This document shows positions 16,901 through 26,000 of a stretch of 64,000 bases of DNA, in pieces. Numbering within the stretch: the first letter of the stretch is position 1; every line of letters starts with the position of its first letter. The stretch lies in contig CAUZFZ010000023.1 in NCBI GenBank assembly GCA_963579025.1, forward strand, positions 22,358 to 86,357. The letters run 5' to 3'. Origin of the DNA: CAUZFZ01 sp963579025 (GTDB lineage Bacteria; Planctomycetota; Planctomycetia; Planctomycetales; Planctomycetaceae). The translations under genes were made by a program, and so were the position numbers. The notes below the pieces were generated by a model that made no database searches, was not told where the DNA came from, and worked only from the letters and a program-made list of their open reading frames with translations.

Positions 16901-19900
16901 TCCTCGGCCAGTTCGAACGTCAGAGCAGTTCTGGGCGAGCCCTTCAACGAGGCACGCACGAACGAGTCGACGACAATCTTGCGGCTGCCCACAGTGGCGG
17001 CGTGCTCGACAGTGGCTGTCGATTCAGGCCGTTGTCGCACAACGTTGAGATTCAGTTCGAACGGCCGGTTGGTGTATCGCCATGCCAGCCGACGCGTGTA
17101 AGACGCGCTCGCCGCTGCGCCGCCTTTGGAGTTCCTGCCCGATCCGGCCTCGCCCGTGACGGCAGGCAACGGCAGATTGTCCGACACATTCACCTGAATC
17201 AGTCCAGACACCTGACCGCTGCGGACCGTCAGTCCCTCGGGAGCGACCACGCCGATCAGTCCGGTCTCACGTGTGACTTCCAGCGGGGCGATTGTCGGCA
17301 GGTTGATCGCGGCGGCATCATCGATCTGCTGTTCCAGAAACAGTTGTAGATTGAGTTGCGTGGCTTCTGTGATGGGGGGACTGAACAGAACTCGCAGCCG
17401 TCGCTGATCGTTTTCCTCGTTGAATCCCCAACCGGCCAGATGTGGTCCGGTGATGCGCTGTACCCGAAGTCCCGCGGGAATGTCGAACGACAGATCGGCA
17501 ATGGCTCCCTGGGGGACGCGAATGCTGACGTTCGCGAATTCGGTAACACCAGCGTCGTCGATCGAGACGGTCGTGGCGGAATCGACATGCACGATCGAAG
17601 CGACCATGCCAAGCTGCTCGGGCGGACGCCACGCAATCGTCAGCGCATGCCCGGCATCGACCGGTACGTGGATCGACTGGCTGTCGTCCGCAGTCACGAG
17701 CCGATACGCACTCGTGGATCCATTGACGCGAACGCTCAAGCCTGGCTGAGGCAACGCGAACACGGCCCGTCCGGACGGAACTCCCTGCACCGGCAACTGA
17801 AACTGGCCGACCGATCCGTTGACCTGAGCAGGCACGTCAAACTTCAGATCAAGCGTATGCAGCCCGGGCGAATCCAGCACCACAAGTAAGCGATTCTGAC
17901 CTTTACGCGACTCGACGCTTAGAGCCGCCGGTTTGCCATCGAGCGTGGCGGATTTCAGAGCGACAGGTCCCAGCGGAATCGGTAACACGACCTGCTCGTC
18001 CCTCATCGAGTGCAGAACGAGAGTCGCCCGCACGGCAATCGCCTGGTCGTTTCCGGCCTTAATCCGGCAGTCATAAAACGCATCGGAAACGACGCCTTCC
18101 CGTTCCGCCTGAGGCTCCACACGCTGGTCTGGATGCGCCAGATTCCACAGACGCAGAAACTGTTGCCGGGTCAGCAGCACGCGTTCGGCATTCAGTGGGT
18201 CGCCGTTTGGATCGTAGGGAACCAGGACACGCTCGGGCTGCGGCAGTTCGTCTGATGAAGCCGGCTGAGCATTCGCCGCTTCTTTCTGAGATTTCTCAGC
18301 GGCCGGTTGTGGTTCCGCGGGTTCCGCGAACGTAACGAACTGGCTCACGAGCAGCGTAGCGATGCGCAGCGGTGCAAAAGCTCCTCCGAGCCCGACCCCC
18401 AATGGTACTTCGTTTAGACCAGACCGCCGTGAGTCGAACGCGCTAGCGTCGGGCCCTGGTGCACAAAACCCGCCCGAACCAGGGCTCGCGGCTAGCGCCG
18501 TCGGCTCATGAAAATCGAAACCAGGGACCGTTGGCCCGGCACCACCATGTTCGCGATTGGATTTCGTAGCCGCACTGCCCTCAAACCCCGCAGGGGCGAC
18601 GGCAAATAGCCACGGGCTTTCAGCCCGTGGAATGCGAGCCGTTGATTCATCGAAGCCCTGAAGGGGCGACGGCAGTCGATCTTGAGGAATCCTGCGTCGC
18701 CCCTCCGGGGCTTTATGGGATCTGTGCTGTTTTTCCCGGGGTTGAAACCCCGGGCTATTCGCCAGCGTCCCTTCGGGACTGGATTCCATCGCCTTTCCGC
18801 AGTCTGCCTGGGACCGTCCGGCAGGACGCTCCGCACCCCGAGCATCCGCCTCAACAAACTCAGTCGATGATCCAGACACGATTAAGAACAGGATCATGGA
18901 AGCGGCCGTGCGCGTCTTCGCGCTGGTTGCCAGACGCCGTATGCGTTCGACGGCACTGGGTTGTCGGAGAAACTGGTACACCGCACGCAACAGCCACAAT
19001 GCCAGCGAGAGGACGGCTCCCAGAAACACACCGTCAAGCACAGGATGAATTGCCAGCGGAGCCACGGAAATGAGCGCGACGGGCAGCGACAGACCGAGGA
19101 TCGCCAGGACGGCACGCGTTTGCGCCTTCGCCCCAAGAGTGACCCACAGACACAAAGCGACCGTCACCATCAGGAAGACGCGTGCGTAGTCGCCGGCATC
19201 GCGCTCCTGCCAGTCGACTTTCAGTCCGGTTCCGTTGGCCGCATTGCGGTTGCCCGAGTAGCGAAACGCGCGACTCCAGGAATCGCCCGGGTGCTCAAGC
19301 TCAAGCGACAACGACAGCAGACCCCGCGCCTGCCGGCGCCAGAAACTCGGGCGAATCTCCGCAAACTCTCTCTCGCCAATTTCCACACGGTCACGATGCT
19401 TCTGCCTTTCGACCTGAGCGATCTGCTGCCCGGCACGAGCTTCCGTGACGAAAATATTCTCCTCAAGTACGGCAGAACCTATTGGCTGTCTAGTGACTGA
19501 ATCGACGGCGGCTGGCAGTGCAGGGGGTGATCCCGGCTGAACGGTGAACGGGTTCGCAGGCTCCGTCGTCGTGACCACAGTATTTTTGGGGGCTTGTATG
19601 TTTCGAATCACAGCCGGGGAGTCCGTCGACTCGGGTGTTGATTCCTCGTCGCCGCCTGACGGTCCCATCATCCTGGCTGATGAGATGTCAGGCTGGAGAG
19701 TTGACATCTCATCCTGGGGACTACCGACATCTATGCGTGTGAGTGCTTTACCATCACAGTCATCGGATTGATCGTGCCATCCAAAGACGGAGCCGCCCTC
19801 TTCGACCGACACCGAAGGTGGCGAGTCCGAATCAAAGTACGGTTCGACTTGCCGGGCTGCGCTGTGGTTAAAAGACCGGCTGGCCACTTCACGCGACTGC

Positions 19901-22900
19901 TGCACGGCTGGCAGCAGCAGCATGAACAGCAGGACAACGCTGGCAACGCTCGCGCCCAGGCAACCCAGCACACTGACGCCCTGTCGCCGCAGAATGAAAC
20001 CAATCACTCCGACAATGACCAGAATGCCCAGTGCGGCCAGTCCATTATTCACCAACTGGTGCTGGTCAATCTGCGTGAAGCTATCCCGCAACATGCCCAG
20101 CAGGCTGTAGGAGTACAGCTCATCGACCGGCGAAAAGTCACCGCTGCTGGACGTCAAGATCGTTCCGTCCGGATAGGTCAGCTCCCAGTGCTGGTCCAGA
20201 ATCTCGAGTCGTTGCACAGCGCCGGCGCTGTGCAGCACGGTCACGTGTGGTGGCTGTTGTTCGATCGTTCCGGTCTGACTCAGCGGTGCAATTTGAGTGC
20301 GGTAAAACAGAGCCAACTGGCGTTGCGCGTCCGGCTGCTCGCCTGGCGGAATCGGGACAAGATAACCCGCGGAGGTGGATCGCACTTCGATGGGCTGACC
20401 GTCGACCAGCGCCGCCCACAATTCGGTTGATTCACCTTCCGGCAGGCGGACACGCAGGCTTTGTGCTCCCACCGCGACAAACTGGAATTCCGCACGGTGC
20501 TGCATCTGACCGGTCCGGCCGAGCACGGATTCGATCTGGCTGTGGTAGCAGATGGCGGTGGGCACGGCGATACGGTCGAATCGAGTTTCACTCAGCGTGA
20601 CCGAGTGTCCGGGCACGGTATACCGGTACGCCGCCACGATGCGTTCCTGCGGCTGATACTGCTGAGGCGTCGGAACGTCGATCGGATCCAGAATGCCCAG
20701 GTCGACACCCTCTGCATCAACTGCGGCCAGGTTGAGTTGCTGATCCGGCGCGCCTTCGATGGCGACGAAACCGTTGGTGCGTTCGGCGTCGGGCACGGTC
20801 AGTTGGTGGGCCGCGAATTCGGCACCGTCCGCCCGAGGGGTCGTTGCAGCGACCGTCAGTGTCACCGTGCCGATGACTCGCTGATCCAGCTTGAGCTTCC
20901 ACAGACGCACGCCGTCGACCGGCTGCCCTGGAATCTGCTCAACAATGCGTGCCGCGGAATTCAGCAGACGGAAGCGCAGATCTTCACCGGCCGATTCCGA
21001 GAGTCCAACTTCCAGTTCCCGCAGGCCACCGCCGGTAATGTCCAGTGTGGCTTCCAGATGCGACTGCAGCACCTCGCGATCCAGTCGAGTGAACGACAGA
21101 GTCTGCGCGGAGATACGTGATGGTTTGCGAGTGACCGTCAGGCTGCCTTCGTATTCGGCACTTTGAAACGCGAAGCCAAGTCGTTCGCCGGTTTCGCCGA
21201 CAACGGTCGGGTCCATGCCCAGCAGACCTGTCCCCACCAGGTCCAGGTCCAGCCCGGCCGTAACGACCAGCGTGCCTTCGACAACTGATGCTCCCGGCAG
21301 CAGCACGACGGGCAGCGCGAACTCGGCGGGCGTGTCTTCGACCGGCCAGTCCTCAACGTCACGGTGCGAGCGGAACGTGAAAGTCGCGTCCTGGCCCTCG
21401 GGCAATGGTGCCGCCAGTGCAACGTCGTACTCATTCCAGCCTGCCTCACGCGATCCGACCTGCCACGCGACATCGCTGCCGTTCACACTGACCTGATCGA
21501 CGATCCAGTCAGCCGGTAATCGGAACGAGATCTCGAACAGCGGAGCGATATACGGCGTGAGCTGCACGCGACCATTAAACGTCACGCCATCGGGCTTCAG
21601 ATTCAGTACTGTCGAGACCGTGCTGTGGACGTCCCGCTGTTTGGTGCGGGTTTCGAATGCCAGTGAGAACTTTTCCTTCCACACGTCGTAAACCAGCGAC
21701 CCGGCCGTTCCGGCGGAAGCTCGACTGCCAACCGCTTCGACCAGCCGCACGCGGACGCCCGGTGGGTGCTGCACAACGACACGGCCGATGTGCGATGTGA
21801 CGTTACGAATGACGAGTTCCGGCACGGCCCACGGTTCGCCGGCCGGCGTTGCCATGACTCCGCGAAACACGATCTCGCGTGAGCCTTCAAACGCCTGCCG
21901 GTAGTTCAGCGTGATCAGTGTCGACTGTGGATCGTCCGGGTTATCAGCCAGCAGCCAGGATTCCAGGCCAGTCGAATCGACGTCGGTAATCTCCAGCCGC
22001 ACGGGAACCGTGCAGACCACACCATCGAGTGTTGTGCCGAAAACCTGCAGCGAGGTCTTGGCCTGCCAGGTGACTTCGCCCGGCGCGACATTCGCACCAT
22101 AAGCCGTCGTGGCGAATGTGAGCGTGTCGGTGCGCTGCTCATCCTGATGATCACTGAACAGCAGCAGAATGTTGCGTTGCCCGCCAACGGGTACGGAATA
22201 CGTTGCGACTTCATCGATGGCCGCCGGGCGTTCAAGCGGACGCGAGCCCATCTGCAGATGACGGCCCGCGGGCACATCGACATGAATTGTCGCGGACGGA
22301 ACGAGTGGCAACTGAAAACGCGCGGCCCGGTCATTGCCAACCGGACTGAGTGGTGTCGACAACTGCAGTTCGAGCGTCGCCGGCCCGGTGGCGTTGTGGA
22401 ACAGAACGAGATTCGATCCCGACTGTCCTTTGCCCGTCCGTGCCGTACGCGCGAGCCGCGCCGGTTGACCATTCAATGTCGCCTTTTCGACCGACAGGTT
22501 GGCGATCGAAAAGTTGAGGTAGGTCCAGCCCTGACTGAACTGGCTGAAGCCAATTCTCGCCGTAATCAGCAGGTGATCCCCATCGATCTTCGCGTCGTAA
22601 GTGGCGTCGGAAAGGACCGCCGAGGCGGGCAGCCGGGGAGCGTTGTCGGCGTTGGCCTTTGCCGCGTCGAACAATTCGGTGAATTCACGGCGACTGAGTA
22701 ACACGCCTTCCTGGTCGCGTGTAAGAACCGCGTCCAGGTCTTCGATGGGGACGAACGTCTTGCGAGCGGGGAGCGGCGTGTCGTCCGCGCGCGTCTCGAA
22801 CGAGCCGGCCATGGCGCAGCACGCCACGACGGCCAGGAAAGTAGGCCGGAACAAGCGCAGCGCAGTTCCGGCAACATGGATGGTTTCTGACATGCCCGCT

Positions 22901-23025
22901 GCCGGAACTGCGCTGCGCTTGTTCCGGCCTACGAAGGACGTTCCGGGTCGCGACCGGCGACGCGGTGCGTCGATGCGAGTCGTCGTTTCAGCCTGATTCG
23001 ATTCGGAGGCGTGTTGGGTCGTCAT
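13936..23025 (-). CDS. Giant secreted membrane protein made of two paralogous halves
   Basis: 3029 residues from ATG 23025, which has a strong ribosome-binding site (AAAGGAGG, 23031-23038); ATG 22893 is a second possible start just before a signal peptide (LAVVACCAMAG...ADD). Half 1 (to about 1390) is beta-rich with VLLSRREFTELFD near its start and helices at about 988-1043 and 1279-1352. Half 2 repeats the plan (VLLTRQQFLRLWN, VVSDAFYD, SATLDGKPA). It ends with two Asp/Asn EF-hand-like loops (2654-2676), a Gly-rich stretch (about 2822-2855) and C-terminal helices (2945-3022). Residues of roughly 1395-1540 are low-complexity and encoded by palindromic repeats. The upstream gene encodes a third member. 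I recognise no function; the topology suggests an envelope-spanning or surface protein. Confidence 0.85.
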   Translation of the reverse strand: MTTQHASESNQAETTTRIDAPRRRSRPGTSFVGRNKRSAVPAAGMSETIHVAGTALRLFRPTFLAVVACCAMAGSFETRADDTPLPARKTFVPIEDLDAVLTRDQEGVLLSRREFTELFDAAKANADNAPRLPASAVLSDATYDAKIDGDHLLITARIGFSQFSQGWTYLNFSIANLSVEKATLNGQPARLARTARTGKGQSGSNLVLFHNATGPATLELQLSTPLSPVGNDRAARFQLPLVPSATIHVDVPAGRHLQMGSRPLERPAAIDEVATYSVPVGGQRNILLLFSDHQDEQRTDTLTFATTAYGANVAPGEVTWQAKTSLQVFGTTLDGVVCTVPVRLEITDVDSTGLESWLLADNPDDPQSTLITLNYRQAFEGSREIVFRGVMATPAGEPWAVPELVIRNVTSHIGRVVVQHPPGVRVRLVEAVGSRASAGTAGSLVYDVWKEKFSLAFETRTKQRDVHSTVSTVLNLKPDGVTFNGRVQLTPYIAPLFEISFRLPADWIVDQVSVNGSDVAWQVGSREAGWNEYDVALAAPLPEGQDATFTFRSHRDVEDWPVEDTPAEFALPVVLLPGASVVEGTLVVTAGLDLDLVGTGLLGMDPTVVGETGERLGFAFQSAEYEGSLTVTRKPSRISAQTLSFTRLDREVLQSHLEATLDITGGGLRELEVGLSESAGEDLRFRLLNSAARIVEQIPGQPVDGVRLWKLKLDQRVIGTVTLTVAATTPRADGAEFAAHQLTVPDAERTNGFVAIEGAPDQQLNLAAVDAEGVDLGILDPIDVPTPQQYQPQERIVAAYRYTVPGHSVTLSETRFDRIAVPTAICYHSQIESVLGRTGQMQHRAEFQFVAVGAQSLRVRLPEGESTELWAALVDGQPIEVRSTSAGYLVPIPPGEQPDAQRQLALFYRTQIAPLSQTGTIEQQPPHVTVLHSAGAVQRLEILDQHWELTYPDGTILTSSSGDFSPVDELYSYSLLGMLRDSFTQIDQHQLVNNGLAALGILVIVGVIGFILRRQGVSVLGCLGASVASVVLLFMLLLPAVQQSREVASRSFNHSAARQVEPYFDSDSPPSVSVEEGGSVFGWHDQSDDCDGKALTRIDVGSPQDEMSTLQPDISSARMMGPSGGDEESTPESTDSPAVIRNIQAPKNTVVTTTEPANPFTVQPGSPPALPAAVDSVTRQPIGSAVLEENIFVTEARAGQQIAQVERQKHRDRVEIGEREFAEIRPSFWRRQARGLLSLSLELEHPGDSWSRAFRYSGNRNAANGTGLKVDWQERDAGDYARVFLMVTVALCLWVTLGAKAQTRAVLAILGLSLPVALISVAPLAIHPVLDGVFLGAVLSLALWLLRAVYQFLRQPSAVERIRRLATSAKTRTAASMILFLIVSGSSTEFVEADARGAERPAGRSQADCGKAMESSPEGTLANSPGFQPREKQHRSHKAPEGRRRIPQDRLPSPLQGFDESTARIPRAESPWLFAVAPAGFEGSAATKSNREHGGAGPTVPGFDFHEPTALAASPGSGGFCAPGPDASAFDSRRSGLNEVPLGVGLGGAFAPLRIATLLVSQFVTFAEPAEPQPAAEKSQKEAANAQPASSDELPQPERVLVPYDPNGDPLNAERVLLTRQQFLRLWNLAHPDQRVEPQAEREGVVSDAFYDCRIKAGNDQAIAVRATLVLHSMRDEQVVLPIPLGPVALKSATLDGKPAALSVESRKGQNRLLVVLDSPGLHTLDLKFDVPAQVNGSVGQFQLPVQGVPSGRAVFALPQPGLSVRVNGSTSAYRLVTADDSQSIHVPVDAGHALTIAWRPPEQLGMVASIVHVDSATTVSIDDAGVTEFANVSIRVPQGAIADLSFDIPAGLRVQRITGPHLAGWGFNEENDQRRLRVLFSPPITEATQLNLQLFLEQQIDDAAAINLPTIAPLEVTRETGLIGVVAPEGLTVRSGQVSGLIQVNVSDNLPLPAVTGEAGSGRNSKGGAAASASYTRRLAWRYTNRPFELNLNVVRQRPESTATVEHAATVGSRKIVVDSFVRASLKGSPRTALTFELAEDFLVLNVDATSLADWYVAESDGLNPRTLTVEFTQPLIGDVDVVLKGQTARNPDPFVLVEPPRPLELSGRTTWAGVWFDEAFDATAELTDGWKTVDPQLLPQRLRGFNPRSLQFAYQATDDGANPLGFQLQRAIPEVSADAVVMVSVSDTFLEYSLALNWVIQDAAIDQLTFTTPLWLKDRLNFIGASIREIHSEAQDDSLQWTIHLHNAVRGRYFALATGTLPPATRRIETPAVQFLQPRFNEFGEPMGFEPVESQRLYVLLVNQSQSQLTSEHGDSIETLTADAIPIRLDREILDQAAELLRIRDVNTLPSWSVRRLQQTAGAPASVNVADLTLVIAQDGSWRCQTVYTIRNRRRQFLAVRLPEGSRLLSLFVQGRPSRPVETQIDGDAVQLIPLPRTSDAEGSFPVKLVCSGAFERSLPASFLAPTSSLDLPAPHVVSTVESAEFGIPVARTLWTVRVPDGVDASLVTDAGRTNVTNTASSEARRAYLKSKLQDVSGMLAIVKGKGFSKRQKFEASNNLKQIGLALHNYADSSGRSSQDRKMQEQLEEVQQEVARNKDSIERYSVIVDGTETGPMTGELDSNDESGQRGQITRNNFNLILSNSGVEMQSEDLNSNGRLDPGEDFNGNGVLDFVTGAQIDSGGDGQPGGAPMDQNAQVELEFENSFEVEIKSGKSGGAKGEKDEGGEQVPGFVSKPTQKQKSLSRSKRQEQSRGNYRGLNELDERDSQGAAQQSGGMPSSGTGSQPSFGTVLPQLQRGGQQGQQGMQQGQQGGQFKGNMFNGQFVDGRVGGGGFSGGGGFGVGGGGGMGGPQPPAPAEGMPAQGSAPGFALNEEFNTRFDVATMHGVGGAIGGAIHPLPGAPAWTRVGGLSLPVDIPATGQELRFSKVSGQPKLALQIRSRDVVSKGVGLVWTGVWIGIGVFLITTFRNVRRPADMWQPAAWVLLAGGLISFLALPGGWSGLGFVCFGTGWLIIIARYVRAGRKAAA
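18583..18779. repeat. Cluster of palindromic repeats inside a coding frame
   Basis: Five repeat units lie back to back: AAACCCCGCAGGGGCGAC (from 18583); hairpin CCACGGGCT...AGCCCGTGG (18610-18630); GAAGCCCTGAAGGGGCGAC (from 18652); an inverted variant with core GTCGCCCCTCCGGGGC (18696-18711); hairpin CCCGGGGTT-GA-AACCCCGGG (18735-18754); followed by GTCCCTTCGGGAC (18767-18779). All are read in frame by the giant minus-strand gene. The core GCCCTGAAGGGGC also occurs in the non-coding gap at 12976-12988. Confidence 0.8.
22841..22932. repeat. Perfect 33-base inverted repeat over a signal-peptide region
   Basis: The arm at 22841-22873 (begins GTAGGCCGGAACAAG) is repeated exactly as its reverse complement at 22900-22932, with a 26-base spacer. 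The repeat lies within the giant gene and encodes both sides of the possible internal start, including the residues just before the hydrophobic core of the signal peptide. Degenerate single copies of the same arm lie at 29623-29654 and 45494-45523. Confidence 0.9.
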
Positions 23026-23030
23026 GATCT

Positions 23031-23038
23031 GGCCTCCT
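23031..23038 (-). promoter_or_regulatory. Strong Shine-Dalgarno site for the giant gene
   Basis: The minus-strand sequence AAAGGAGG ends five bases before ATG 23025. This is one of few good ribosome-binding sites in the window. It supports starting the protein at 23025 rather than at the frame's upstream limit of 23388 or at ATG 22893. Confidence 0.75.
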
Positions 23039-23039
23039 T

Positions 23040-26000
23040 TTACTGTTGGTTGAACTGGCTGCGGATGTCGTCGAACACTCCCGGTGGTGGGATGACCGTC
23101 GTGCCGGATGACCCCACTGCCGCTCGCGGCGCCAGCACATCTCCCCCGCTTCGCCACGTGAAGATTGTGTGCAGCACCCAGACAGCGATCAGACCGAAGA
23201 TGCCATATCTCGCGGCCGAGATGATCTCCGGCGTCCAGCCCGGGTTGCTCAGGCTGAACAGGAATGTGGCCACCGTTCCCAGCAGCATCAGCAGGATTTT
23301 TGAGTCCCACGAAAAGCGACGCAGGACCAGAGCGAAGACGATGAGTGCTCCGCTGAACAGCCACGTGTAGTTGGCGTAATTCGCCCAACGGACTTTGATT
23401 TCAGCCGCTCCACCCAGATTGCTGTAGCGATAGCGATTTCCGGCCGTCGGAAAATCGATGAACCCGGTGACCGGCACACTCACCCAGTCGTCGGCGTCGA
23501 AATAGTCGCTGTAGCGATACGCCTCTTCGACCATCGCCTGTTCGAGTTCCAGCTTGGTTTCGTTAATGAAACCATCCGCGTCGCCGACGAGGTAGTAGTC
23601 CTCGGGCACCCAGATCACCGTCTGCAACTGCTGCACGGCGACGCCCGGATTGTCCAGGCCGCCAACCTGCGGCAGTCTCAGCAACAGCCTTCCGCCCCAG
23701 CCTTCGAATGGAGCCCGCACATCGATCGGCGTCTGCATTTGAAGTGTCAGTGTGAAGAGATCGTCAGACGAGCCGGGTCGGGCGACGTTCACGAAGTACG
23801 AATCCCACGCTTCGCTGGCTGCGGGATCGGAATTCTTCTCCGGATTGACTTGCTGGTCCCCGATGAACACGCCCAGCAGTTCCGAGCCAACCGGGACATC
23901 CAACTGCAACCGTTGCCGCTCACTGGACCGGATGCGATAGCGGCAGCGGTAACTGACCTGCGTGTCGCGACGAGCAACAACCTCGATCAACCCGCGTGTG
24001 ATGACGGTCTCGACGACTTTCTGAATCTCGTGTTTGGTGGCCGCGATCTCCAAGCCGACAACGCGTTCGCCGAAGTAGCGGTAGGCGAGAGCACCGGTCT
24101 GTGGCAGCAATGACAATTCGCGGACGTCAATGGCCTCGACGCCTTCGTCCGGGGCTGTGGCGCTGACCGACAGCGAGCGGTCCTTCTCCACGACAATTTC
24201 CGACGTGACGTCCGAGAGCGGGACCTCCGGTTCGTTCTCGCCCGAGCCGTCCAGTCCCAGAACCCTCAGCGTCTGGACGAACGCCCGGCTTGTGACAGGG
24301 CCTGCGTCGCCTCCTGCTTCCGGTTCGTCGGTTTCCGGCTTCTGGTCCCATGTGACCTGAAATCGATGAGAGCCCGTCACGTCGCGCTGCATCGTGACGG
24401 TCCAGGTAATCCAGTCATCGACGGCTTCTTCGGCGGCCACCCGCTGTCGGATGCCGGATGCGCCCTCGCCTTCGAGCGAGACGATCTTCACGGTCTCCGA
24501 AACGTCGGCGGGAACGGCGAAGCGGAATGTGTCCAGTCCGGCAAACTGCACCTGATACGTCAGGTTGGCGGTGACTCCGATGTTGTCTTCGCCAACGTTG
24601 ATCGACGTCCCGATCTGAGCTGTCAGCCGTGTCGGGCGCCGCTTTGTGCTGATCGGGATTTCCACGGGACGTCGGTTGAACGTCCAGGCTGCGGCTGTTC
24701 GGTATCCGCGTTGATTCCCACCCGATCCGATGGCTGTCGCCTGTGCGGCAACAACGTCGTCCTGGTTCGTGATGACCTCCAGTGAATCACGGGCAGTCAG
24801 GGCGATCATTGCAGTCTCGCGTTCGACTCCCAGTGGCTCGGGGATCGGGAGCGTCAACTCAAGACTGTCGCTGGCCTCGTCGAACTTCATGTGGGCCGAG
24901 ATGGTCACTGCCTGCGGCGCATCTTTCGCGGTCTTCTGCTGAAACACGATCCGCAGCACGCGGTCAGGCGACTCGCCTTCGACAAGGTACTCACGCAGCG
25001 GTGCGCTGGTCTCCACATCATCAACTTCGACACTGTCCGGCAGCGCGACGCGCAACTCGAACACACCGGCTCGTTCGACGGAGTACTGATGGCTCGACCG
25101 AATCTTCAGCTCGTCTTCCTCAAGGGTCAGGTGGTACGTGGAGTTCACCAGCAACCGCGGTTCGACCGGCTTGGCGATGACTCGCAGGCCCGTGTTCGAG
25201 CTGTAGAACTTGAAGGTGGCCGCACCCGGCTGCTTGATGGCAGCAGCAATTTCCGCTTCTTCGATGCGGACCAGTCCGCGAATCTGCTCGAACTGCAGCG
25301 ACAGATCGCTGGCTGTGACGACCGCGATCTGCCCGGCCTCGCGTACAGCATCGATTGCGTGGATGCCGTGATACACGCCCTGATCATCGCGTCCGGACAG
25401 CTCCAGTGGATCGGCTCCAAATTCCTTTTCCGTATGAACCTCAATCGTGACGCTCTCGCGGACTGGATTCAGGAACTCAACCTGCACTGTTTGCCGTTGA
25501 TCCGACGGCTCGGCCTTCCAGCCGCGGATTTTGGCATTCGACGATGACACGCCCAGAATCCGTTGTCCGTTCGGTACGGCGATCGCCAGTTCAGTCAGCT
25601 CGCCGCGCAACACGTCGTATTCAAGCCATGCGTCTGTGTGCTGGAGTCCGTCACGCAGCGAGACCTGCTGATAATTCGTGACCGCCGCCAGCAGGTCCAT
25701 GTCCGGTCGCAGACTGGTTTTTGGATGCCAGCTCACCGAGACACTCGTTGCCGATCCGAGATTGGATTTGATGCGAGTTTCGTCAGCGGCTGCGTCGACC
25801 GGCAACGAAATCAACTGCGGCTTGACTTCGACAGTCTGGTCCGCCTCCGGGACAGCGAGTTCGAATGTGGTGACTCCCACGGGCGGAATGTCAAAACCCG
25901 CGCTGCGCCCATCGGGCGACGTCTGAATCGCGACCGCCAGGTCAAGCTGAACGGTGTGTTCGCCCACCTCATCGAACAGCAATGCGTAGGTTCCGTTGCC

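Noticed and set aside
18580..18780. Possible CRISPR array from the repeated units
   Set aside because: The units are palindromic, unequal, in both orientations and have no regular spacers.
18300..18910. A separate start for the second half of the giant protein at the ATG near 18897 (MILFLIVSG)
   Set aside because: It would give a signal peptide, but no ribosome-binding site precedes it and the frame is continuous; kept only as a possibility.
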